Source: Macrocystis pyrifera
Lineage: Eukaryota > Sar > Phaeophyceae > Laminariales > Laminariaceae
DNA length: 64,000 nt
Direction: 5' to 3'
Assembly: GCA_031763025.1 (NCBI GenBank)
Contig: JASSKH010000002.1
Coordinates: 15,910,968 to 15,974,967 of the forward strand
This document shows positions 55,138-64,000 of the stretch, in pieces. The position numbers and the translations under genes were made by a program. The notes beneath the pieces were generated by a model. That model did not search any database. It saw only the letters and a program-made list of their open reading frames with translations, and had not been told where the DNA came from. Within the stretch, counting starts at the first letter, position 1, and each line of letters starts with the position of its first letter.

Positions 55138-55420
55138 GTCTCTGGAAGCGGCTACACCGGAAATTAAATTAATTCATTGAAGCTGTCATCCACATGCAAG
55201 TCCACGTCACAAGTGGTTCTTAGTAGGATGTAGCTCACCCTTCATGCCACTCACCGAACACCTCACGGCGCTTCGCGCTTGGTGCAAGCAATGTCTGCCT
55301 GGTCGGTGAAAACCCGACATTCTCCGTCCCGGCATGGTAGGGATGCGAGGGTCTATGGTCATATGACTACGGCCATGCATGAGATCGAGTGCATCTCTCC
55401 TATCCAGTACACCCCCCCCC
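55138..55420 (+). mobile_element. SINE-like element S with oligo-C tail and 10-bp target duplication
   Basis: 283 bp from 'gtctctggaagcggctacac' to C9 (55,412-55,420). ACTGGCAAGA occurs directly before (55,128-55,137) and directly after (55,421-55,430), a perfect 10-bp target-site duplication. It has no ORF, no LTR and no terminal inverted repeats, so it behaves like a retroposon. Its 3' end is oligo-C instead of oligo-A. Related copies are at 13,768 and 8,400. No clear pol III boxes, so the source RNA is unknown. Confidence 0.85.
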
Positions 55421-55446
55421 ACTGGCAAGATTGCGTCCAGCCTCAC

Positions 55447-56519
55447 CTTGATAGGATAACATTCAAGGTCGGGCACGGCTGGCCAGGGCCTTCCGGATCC
55501 AGCTTGACCTCGTCCTTGGCTCCAACTGAGGCATATCGCCATGGGTGTTGGCAATAGAGACGGTAGACAAAATTAACGGGGTAGGGGATAAGCAGCAAGG
55601 CGATTTTGTCGACAACCGGCAGAGTGTAGAAGGTCGCCAATCGTCTGTATCCCAATACACAGGCAAGAAACAGAAATATGGGCTCGGTCTCAAAGTAAAA
55701 AGCGCGCCTGAGGCACGACCTGATTGCACTCGCACACGGTGTGCACTCCATCGAAATCTTGTCGCCTCTATTTCTAGTAGGCTCTTTCATCTTGTGGAAC
55801 TCATCCTCGGTACGATGTGCCACACGCTGGAGAGAACGCTCTTGCCTGAAGTCATGCTAGTACAACCCAATGGATCGCCGTGCTTGCGAAGATAGCACGC
55901 TTGCACTACTTCTCGATCTCCATCGGCCCAACGGATGCCTACTCTTTGGCTCGCTTTCTCGCCATACATACCCTCAAAAGTAGAAATTCATTAAGTGGCC
56001 AGGGCGGTCTGCTTATCTATGAACTTGTACGCTGGGGACGATTATGGGCCCAACGATAGAAAATGACCTACGTACTAGCTAGACGACCATCACATGGGCA
56101 GGGCGCATGGAATTTTTCATGTACCACTTACCGCATCGCTCTCCCGTGGAAAGTATAAGAGATGACCTTCGCCAATGTTGTCCACCACGAACTTGACCCC
56201 CGCGATGCGCACGTGAGCCTGCTCTATGTGCGTAGCAATATTTCTGACTACTGCACAGCACCGTGTGGTAGTGGCAAGGAACAACGGCAGCAGATCGCAC
56301 GAAAGCGGGTGGAGAACTTGTGGGTGTCATTGCGCCAACTTGTAGCTACGGGCGAAGGGTGAAGGACATACGACGTGGGATAGAGAATTTCAAGAGCTAC
56401 CCTACTAGCCTAATTTGACACGCATCGCATCTGTTCCGGAGATACACCGCTCGAAATCCAACGAGCCATCAACGAACCATCAGTTCACGCCATCTGCCCA
56501 ACCGTCTATCAACCTCACC
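55447..56519 (-). CDS. Spliced minus-strand gene (partial model), membrane-associated, unknown family
   Basis: Best pair: an exon 56,250-56,132 (acceptor gtgctgtgcag, donor GCG|GTAAGT) encoding ..HIEQAHVRIAGVKFVVDNIG..YFPRESDA, and an exon 55,826-55,447 (acceptor cgttctctccag, donor AAG|GTGAGG) that joins it in phase 0 and encodes RVAHRTEDEFHKMKEPT.. followed by two hydrophobic stretches (..PIFLFLACVLGY.., ..KIALLLIPYPVNFVYRLY..). An upstream exon ending at 56,519 (HHVK, donor AAG|GTGAGG) is likely, but its phase needs one more exon. The 3' end lies beyond 55,446, where a SINE-like insertion follows in the intron. Looks like a real host gene; function unknown. Confidence 0.45.
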
Positions 56520-56689
56520 TTGACGTGGTGGCATTCTTCCCGATGATCTACGTTTCTCCGTAAGCGTGCGCTATTGTTGAAACCGTAGTTTTTCACAACT
56601 GAAAAGCTCCCGGCGGGCACTACGGCGTTGCAGATCCCATCCATCGCTGACCCAGGCAAACGGCCATTGTTCAGAGCATGACGCACGAG

Positions 56690-57980
56690 CGGAGAGAGGA
56701 AAAGGCGTCATGTAAAGGTACTAATGTACTACCTGCTATCTTGGATGACGCCTACAAGCAGGATCTGTATATGGCGACATGATGGCTGTTGTCCGGTAAT
56801 ACGAACAGTAGAACACCGTTTACAGCAGCAACAGCAGCCCCAGCAGCTATCGAAACTGACACAGCTACTACTGTGCAGCAGCAACCCCAGATCAGCAGCA
56901 AAGCGTTGTCGTACTCAACACCGCGCTGTCAAAAAATGTACCGCCTATATAAGTACGGGGTGACGTGGTGTGGGAAAGCCGCGGACAGCAGTGGCGGCGG
57001 CAGCAGCGACAACAGCAGGGGCCTGAACCAATCGATTTTCAACGTACAGCAGCAACCCTACAGGTAGCTGTCGCTGCTACGTACGCCTTGCTGTTGCTGT
57101 CACTCTTTCCGCTGCTGTCTTGTAGATGACGTGATCACTAACGGTACTACTGTCCAACAAAACCTACACTAGTAGGACATCAACAGCCGCAGCCTACGCA
57201 ACCAAAGCAACCAGCACACCTCCTGCTACCTTCAGCAGCATCCGCAGTTTTTCTGTTGCTGCTGGTACTGCTGCTGCTGCGGCTGCTGCTGCTGCTGCTG
57301 CCTCATCATGGTAGCGGTGTTGTAGCCGCTCCTATCGCCGTGGCTGCAACACGACTGGTAGCTGTACTACGGTTGGTCTTGATGCTATCGTCAAAACGCG
57401 TGCTCGCAAGACACTCCCACTGCCTAAACTTGATCAGAACGCGGTGAAACGAAAAGTACGAGAAAGCGACACCTAACCCGCCAGGCAATGAAAGCACCTA
57501 TATAAGCCTCATAGCCGAACTCACGTTGTTGCAACATGCCGGCCGCCTTGCAGTCGCGTGTGTTGTAAGGAAAACGGACTTGGTCATTCAGGTCGAGGCC
57601 AGTGTCTGTGTGTGCTTCCGCCGTCATGGTTGTCAAAGCACGAGGCCTTCCACACCACAACACGTGGCTCACAGGAGACCAAGGGTGAGCGTAGGATGGT
57701 CCCCCAACTCAGAGAGTCCAGGGGTGTGTGCAGAGTGAAATCCAAGTGTGCGAAATGCCGGGTGTGTGCTGTGAGCGCGGGCCTTCCGGCGCGATGCCAA
57801 GCAAGTGCGGCGCGATGTCATAAGCAAACTGGGTCTCTTGATTGGTCAATGCTAAGCAAAAATGGGTTTCCACACATTGGGTGCTTTGCGATGCGAAGCA
57901 AATGGAACGATATGATTGGAGAATGCTAAGCAGATCTGGCCCGGTATACGAACGACTCGCCGTATACGAACGACTCTCCA
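56690..57980. other. No gene assigned; CAG/CTG-rich
   Basis: CAG- and CTG-rich patches at 56,815-57,060 and 57,225-57,302 account for the open frames. A 15-bp direct repeat (gtatacgaacgactc) occurs at 57,943 and 57,962 just before R1d. Confidence 0.4.
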
Positions 57981-59460
57981 CACTTGGTGGTCCCGGAACC
58001 TCGTTACTGGCTCTGTACCCGAGACCGAAGGCGTTCCCGCACCGGGGATCCTCCCTGCCCCTATAAGATCCGCCCAGAGGATGCTAACCAAAGCTTGCCC
58101 TCTGCCTATCAAATAGACCCGACGCGTGACCCTGATCAGGGCAGTGGTCTCGCGCCGTATTATCCTCCCCATAGCGCTGGTCACGACAGTCACAGCAATG
58201 ACGCACCCGAAGAAGTCTCTCGGAATACAGCCTATCCACAATCTCCATCAGCTTCGCCGTCTTCCATCTTTCCACCCTCAAAAACGCTTCCCGAAGCGCG
58301 AGATGACCCGCAGCCACTTCCTCGCTGGTCTCTCGTATCAAATCATAATGACCGTAACCACCACCACCATCACACATTTATCTCGAGAACGTCCAACCCC
58401 TCACTGGGCTGACCGGTAACTGCCCAAGCCAAAGACCTGCACTGTACGCTAGCGTATTAAAAGGACCTCCGGCTCGGACGGGGATCAGGCGAGGACACAG
58501 AGAAACACGCATATGTACTTATTTACTGTAGTACAAAAGACAATGATAGATGCTTCCACGACATCGTACCAGCATACAAAGCGGGGAAACATATTTCCCA
58601 CCACTACTGCGGACGGACCCTCTTGGCCACATCATAAAAGCCATAATTTATATAGAAATCCTCAGCAGTCTAAATCCATGTTGATCTCCGAACCACAGCC
58701 AAAAAAGCTCCTTCGCCGAACACGGTGTGGCACACCAGAACAAGTCTCTCGGAATGCAGTCTATCCACAATCCCCATCAGCTGCTAAAGATGTCAGGAGA
58801 CAGCATTTTCACCCCTTGACAGACAGCAACTTTTCCTTGACATGCCTTGACATGCCTTGACTGACACCAAACTACAAAGTTTTAGTGTGGAACGCTCGTC
58901 CTAACACTCCTGACAGCGCACGCTGTGCCTTGCTTGACATGTCCCCTGCCATATTTGTCAGCTGCACCGTCTTTCACCTTTCCTCCCTCAAAAACGCTTC
59001 CCGAAGCACGAGATGACCCGCAGCCCTCTCTTCGCTGAACTCTCGTATCTGTTGACCGACACCATCACCATCACCACCTTCATCACACATATATTTCAAG
59101 AGCGTCCAACCCGCACTACGCTGACCAATAACTAACCAAGCCAGAGACTTCCACTGTACACTAGCGTATTGGATGGGCCTTAGGCTCAAACACATATATC
59201 AGTCGAGAACGATCAGGAAGAGCTCACCTAGCTCACAGGAAAACACACATGTATATTATTTTTTAATAGTACAAAAGACAATGAAAGGTGCTTCCACGAC
59301 ATCGTACCAGCACACAAAGCGGGGAAACATTGTTTCCACCACTAATTCCGACAGAACCTCTTCGCCACGTCATCAAAGCCATCATCCATATATATCTTCT
59401 CAGCAGTCTACGAAAAATCCATGTCGATCTCCGAATCACAACCAATATAAACAATTCGGA
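57980..59460. mobile_element. R1 copy d, uninterrupted, with an internal tandem duplication
   Basis: Begins inside the R1 LTR-like part ('ggtggtcccggaacctcgtt'), passes the gypsy target site intact (58,485-58,510), and then repeats a ~520-bp unit: 58,216-58,738 recurs at 58,739-59,460 with a ~200-bp insertion. On the minus strand both units keep an open helix-like peptide (..EE.AAGHL.LREAFLR.ERWKT..), as does copy c. That hints at an old coding region, though nothing is intact. Family unidentified; possibly a non-autonomous LTR element. Confidence 0.75.
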
Positions 59461-59464
59461 ATTA

Positions 59465-60400
59465 TTTTTGTTCTGCGTTTTCTCCGCTCTCACACGTCTG
59501 CATCTTCCTACAGTCTGTCTCTTGTTTGTTCTTGTTTATGGTTGGTTAGACGGCCGTCTGTATAGGAATTCCCACAGAACCGCCGCCGAAATACGTACTG
59601 ATCGATCGCGCAATCACCAGGCTGGTTGTCTGTGCGCTGTAGGCCCCTGCTCCTGGCACGCTGTAGGTACAGAAACGGCCCGTGCTCAAGTTTGTGATGG
59701 TATACAGCAGTACATACACTGGACCTGGGATGTTGCAGCAGCAGCAAGCAGCACAGCGTGTTGCTTTGCTGCTGCACCTGCTGCTGCCCCATCTGCTGCA
59801 CACGATATACCTCTCGCGCTAATGCTGTCGATGTGTACTCTATTCAAGTGCCGTTGTGGGTGCCCCTGCGTCTTCACAGTACAACGAGTACAGCTAATCA
59901 TATGCTCACGTACTCCCGGTACTCTTTAGTGTATACTCCTACGTACTGGAGGCATATCACGACGACGGCGAACCGGAATATCGCTACCGACGAAGGTTTG
60001 GGTACCGCAAAAGCTTCTGCGGCGTATCAGCTGCGCCTCTACCCTGCCGTCGGCAGCGGTGTTCTGGGAGGCCTCAGTGTAAAAAAAACACAGCAAAGAT
60101 CGTGCCAGAGCCAGCAGTGCTCTCTGCTGCTTTGTTTTGTTCCAGGACTGCTGTCACTTTTTTCCGGTTACGAAACGCCTTCTGTGACCCCCAGTTGAAT
60201 CATCCACTGCATATCTGTAGAAATCGGCACCAACGCCAAGCGAAAGGGACAACACCTGCACCAGACTACAATGCCAGCAGCAGTAGCTTCGTCTCTGTCA
60301 GTCCAAGCTCTGGCCCTTGTCTGCAGGAGCGGACAAACCCCGTGCTTGCAGCTCAGGTGCCCACTTCGGTACGTTGTGGGACATTGTGGCGAAACCACCA
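59465..60400. other. No gene seen
   Basis: CAG/CTG-rich at 59,730-59,800. Short frames without motifs. Confidence 0.35.
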
Positions 60401-61358
60401 GATTTTTCGAGCTTGCACCTAATCAAATCAGAGGCTATGAGTTGCATTACGACTTATAGAATGGCCGTGGTTGGCCAACAGTGCCGTTACAACTGCTTCT
60501 GAACACCACAAATAAACATTATATTGAGCATGCAATGAGTACAACAAGCAGGCTGTTGCACATCACTGCAACCAACCGTGCCGCCCAGCAGCAGCAGCAG
60601 GCAAAACCATGCGCGTGAGGTGGCACATCCTCAGCAGTGCCAAATGTACTCTATGGTTTGTTGCATGTATCGGAGCCTACGATGCATCACGGAGGATGGA
60701 AAAGTACAAAGCTTGGGGTGCGAGCGCATCTATGTATCCCGACTCCCGACCGCATCCACCACGACGACCAACGACCACAGCAAGCGCCACACAAAGAAAC
60801 TACTCCCCCTCTCCGCTGTTGCCCAGCAGCAGCAACAGGCAAAACCAGCGCGTGAGGTGGCACGTTCGCGGTGTACTCTTGGCTACTGTACCTGTAGTTG
60901 CTAACGTTGAAGCCTACGGTATATCATCGAGGATAGGTAGGCAGAGCTTGGGGTGCGGGCGCATGCACGTATCTATCCCGACTCCTGACCATGCCCACCA
61001 CGACGATCAACAAACTGCCACCAGACAAAACTGCGTGAGGTTGCACATCCGGGGTGTACTCTCAGCTACTGTACCTGTAGTTGCAAGTGTCGGAGCCTAA
61101 TATGCATCATCGAGGATAGATGGGCAGAGCTTGGGGTGCGGCCGCATGTATTCATGTATGTACCCCGATTCCCGACCATGCCCACCATGACGATCAACAA
61201 CCAATGTCACCAGACAAAACTCCTCCACCTCTGCTGTAGCCCAGCAGCAGCAGCAGGCGAAATCATGCGCGTGAGATAGTACATCCGGCGTGTTCTATAT
61301 TACTGGTTACATGTATCGTAGCCTGCGATACAGCACCGAGGATAGATAGTAGGCAGAA
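60401..61358. repeat. Right copy of the long direct repeat
   Basis: This block repeats 48-985 unit by unit in the same orientation, with scattered substitutions and small indels, starting at 'tttttcgagcttgcacc' and ending after 'gatagtaggcagaac'. The two copies lie about 60.35 kb apart. It may be one member of a dispersed complex repeat rather than a specific flanking pair; the window cannot show which. Confidence 0.85.
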
Positions 61359-61359
61359 C

Positions 61360-62380
61360 TTGTTGAGAAGTCCCAGGCGAAGAAAGATGATGTTTCAGGT
61401 TTTAGTATTATTCTCCCGGCAGAGTAGATACAGATGGAAGTGGCCCTGGTGGGGATCACGTACACCCACAGAAGTAACCACCAAATAATCTCATAATAAG
61501 CCAATATACCGAATAGTCATGAAACCGTCAAATACTGAACAAGCACATTCGAACACACTCCCTGCTTTTTCAGCAAAACAGCAATGACAATTCAAGATAA
61601 CAGAACAAAACTCATCTCCATGATCAAAAACCAACTAAAATATTTCAAGAGGAAACCTGTACCTTACAAGCAAAAACCTCTTCCTCCTGTATTAAACTAT
61701 TGCAGATCTCCTTTGCAACAGCTCAATGCCGTAAAAACAAAACAATCATAGAGATAGCTAAATGATAGAACTCGCGAGGAACCCCATTCCCCGAGACACA
61801 CGTCTCCCTGTGCCCCCTACTTCCGCCACAAATTATCAGATCGTAGCTAACGCGAGATACCAAATATCTTTCCCTATAGAGTTTGCCCGGCGCTTACTAT
61901 TCCCGAAACAATATCCGTTTTGTGTCAGAACCAAAAAGAAAAACACTCCCTGTTTCTGGTTCAGTTCACTAGCTATCCTTGTTCCCTGAAATACTTCACC
62001 TTCCCACTCGTGAACCGAGATTTTCATCACCCTTAATCATGAATAATCATATCCACAATTTTTCATCTTCCAACTCGCGAACAAGATTTCAATCACCCAT
62101 CAAGTTCGGAAATACAATATTGGTGGTAGAACAACCCATCAAGAATCAGCATACCCTCCCTTGTTCTGCAACCAATAGACCGCAGTACAAAGACAAATCC
62201 CTGCCAAACTCAATGAAATCAGTATCCACCAATACCGCTGCATCTGCAATACACCTCTCAAGGTGCACCACGTACTCTTAATTCGCCAATCCGTCAACTA
62301 ATAAATATCCGTCCCACCAGTCACCTTCTGGTCCTGTCTATACCACAAAGACTGTTTGATTTGAACATGAAAATTTATTT
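61360..62380. other. No gene assigned
   Basis: Two degenerate ~60-bp repeats ('ccactcgtgaaccgagattt' + 'tcatcaccc' and 'ccaactcgcgaacaagattt' + 'caatcaccc') at about 62,003 and 62,070. The rest has short frames. Confidence 0.35.
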
Positions 62381-62383
62381 ATT

Positions 62384-63015
62384 TCAAAACTCCAGGCAAA
62401 ACAAAAGGCTACGTATACCGTCGAGTAGACGATAGTATACCTCCGTACCATTTGCGACTTTCCCGGGATAAAAAATATGTTCTGTAACATTCAGAGATCC
62501 CTCATCAGTGGTAAACAATACATATCCCACATATCACCCACCACGTACCCGACGGGAAGAACGGTGACTACCACATAATTTTATCCCGAACACGTCGCCA
62601 ATGGTTTTTATCATATACGACTTAATAACCGGAACGAATCCACACCCAGTCGAAAATGACACATCTCCATTTGACGAACCTACAGTAGACGATACTATAC
62701 CTTCTTCGTACAATTCACGACTTTGCCGGGACACAAAATATAACGCACACCATTCAGATCTCCGTAACCAGTAATACACGATACATATCCTATATATCAT
62801 CCAGCACTTACCCGGAAAGAACGATAACTACCATATAATTTAGTATTCCCTAACACGTCGTAAACGGTATGTATCGACTTTCCTTTATCCGGAACGAATC
62901 CAAATCCGGTCGAAAAAGACATATCTCCATTTGTACGATCAAAAACGTATTTCGACCGACAGGTGTATCCAATCGCAAGAGAAAAAACTACTCCTCCGAA
63001 TACCCACCAGAAGTA
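62384..63015 (-). CDS. Tandemly duplicated ~263-bp coding module, unknown protein (gene or pseudogene)
   Basis: Two direct units encode on the minus strand [ST]NGD.SFSTG.GFVP..K followed by ~25 residues ending in SFR or SRR, then V..G, an in-frame TGA (62,797-62,799 and 62,534-62,536), then Y.GYV..T..G.LN....I..PGKV.N.T. A third, more divergent copy of the last part (CCGKVVKWTD) lies at about 63,085-63,115. Each TGA is 9-12 nt after a splice-donor-like sequence (CGG|GTAAGT at 62,811, CGG|GTACGT at 62,548), so the units may be exons with duplicated introns. The prot-like similarity beyond the TGA argues instead for one ancestral stop or recoding. The last frame ends ..LLFCLEF at TGA 62,384. 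No family recognised. Confidence 0.45.
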
Positions 63016-63459
63016 CTAGACATAACGTCCCGCCCGCTAAGTAGCCGAATTACTAAAAAGCTCCAGCTGGCGAGATACCTGTCTGTCCACTTCACGACCT
63101 TCCCGCAACATAAATACACACTTGCCCACAGACCCCCTCCAAACCTTTGAAATATGCGATATTCATGTATTGGTATTTGTCCAGTTGCTCTTCTGGGCCT
63201 GCCGACATCGAACACGGAGCGCATCGAAGCGCAGTGGATGTCGTATTCGGCAGTAACATTTCTAACCAAAACACGAAAATACGACTTTTCAACTACCAGG
63301 TGGGGGACGGGGGGGTACTCATCACGTATATCTTCCAGAAAAAGAAGTCCAAACAATACTTCCGTACGTATCATCTAGTATTATCGCACATTTCATACGT
63401 ACTCGTACGTACTACGAATCAATTCACGAAATTTCTACCCTCGTCGTGAAAAGAAACAA

Positions 63460-63700
63460 ACTTCACAAGGTAATAGTGGATCGAAGACCTACCATTACGA
63501 GTGCAGACGCTATCCCCTCGCCCCGCGTGTTGCTGGACCCATAAAAGGATCCAGCGGACGATCCAACCACGCCTGCCCCATCCACGACCTCCCGCTGCTG
63601 CTGCTGCTGCTGACCTTCCGCGGCTGCTGCTGCTGCTGTTCCTGACCTCCCCGCTGCTGCTGCTCCTGCTGCTGCTGCTGTCGTCGTGTGCACGCGACTG
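63460..63700. repeat. CTG microsatellite cluster
   Basis: CTG runs at about 63,593-63,612, 63,620-63,640 and 63,652-63,682 produce long but spurious frames on both strands. Nothing else is seen to the end of the window. Confidence 0.8.
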
Positions 63701-64000
63701 CTGTGTCACGCGACTTGTTGCCGATGCAGACGTGCCCTCCTTCGTTACTAGTACTGCTGCAGCAGCAGCACCCGATTCCCCCCACGTCCGCTCCCTCGAC
63801 TACTACCACACCGTAGTCGAGTGCGCGTATCACGTACGCGGCTTTCCCGACCATGCCACATGGGTGGCCGGGTGCACACGGCCTGGCTCACCGTGCGACT
63901 TCACGCGAAAATGTGCAGATATGTCTCCCATCCCCACAGCTCCCAGCCCCCACCACAATCTCCCTGGGTGAGGTGCGCACGTAAAGTTTCGCACGACTTG

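Noticed and set aside
48-61358. The two end blocks read as terminal repeats of one 60-kb element
   Set aside because: The interior is a mixture of unrelated nested elements and host-like exons, no target duplication can be seen outside the blocks, and the blocks are internally tandem rather than LTR-like.
1-64000. Search by eye for tRNA and rRNA genes
   Set aside because: No cloverleaf with a GTTCGA-type T loop and matching stems, and no rRNA core sequence, was found. A covariance-model search would be needed to exclude tRNA fragments.

Overview
The window looks like nuclear DNA of a eukaryote. It has LTR retrotransposons of both the Ty1/copia and Ty3/gypsy types, a LINE-type fragment, dispersed and tandem repeats, many CAG/CTG tracts, and short exons bounded by GT(A/G)AG(T/C)...AG splice signals. 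No prokaryotic operon, rRNA or convincing tRNA was seen. The CAG/CTG richness, oligo-C tracts, short exons and chromodomain-bearing gypsy element would fit a macroalga such as a brown alga, but that is an inference and the taxon is not proven by the sequence.

Layout. 1-1,000 is a four-unit tandem repeat block that recurs in direct orientation at 60,401-61,358. 1.7-8 kb holds degenerate coding segments, a three-copy 221-bp repeat and a probable spliced minus-strand gene (last exon ending at 6,859). 10.3-12.4 kb carries the best host gene: four short plus-strand exons whose phases all agree and which encode about 100 charged residues. 12.6-12.85 kb is a 70-bp-arm foldback. 13.4-15.4 kb is repeat-rich: a short dispersed element, a pyrimidine tract and a 62-bp minisatellite. 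16.2-18.0 kb is a LINE-type element with ORF1 and endonuclease but no reverse transcriptase. 20.5-22.3 kb is a GATCTG-rich complex satellite. 23-28 kb is CTG-rich with several tandem duplications, including a duplicated 46-nt exon-like module. 30.4-31.7 kb has two LTR-like copies of a family called R1 here.

34,055-40,143 is a complete but frameshifted Ty1/copia element (256-bp LTRs, target duplication TCCAG). 46,318-52,079 is a complete Ty3/gypsy element with two identical 232-bp LTRs, a 4-bp target duplication ACAC and an intact 1,670-codon gag-pol ending in a chromodomain. It is inserted in an R1 copy, and an uninterrupted copy of the same site lies at about 58.5 kb in this window. 55.1-56.5 kb shows minus-strand exons of a probable membrane-associated protein next to a 283-bp SINE-like insertion with an oligo-C tail and a 10-bp target duplication. 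62.4-63.0 kb is a tandemly duplicated coding module on the minus strand.

The mobile elements need no help from their neighbours to be explained. The gypsy element is the only one that looks capable of activity now. The copia, LINE and R1 copies are decayed, and host genes survive as small islands among repeats. Exon calls rest on splice-site and phase agreement seen by eye, and their products are mostly unknown.
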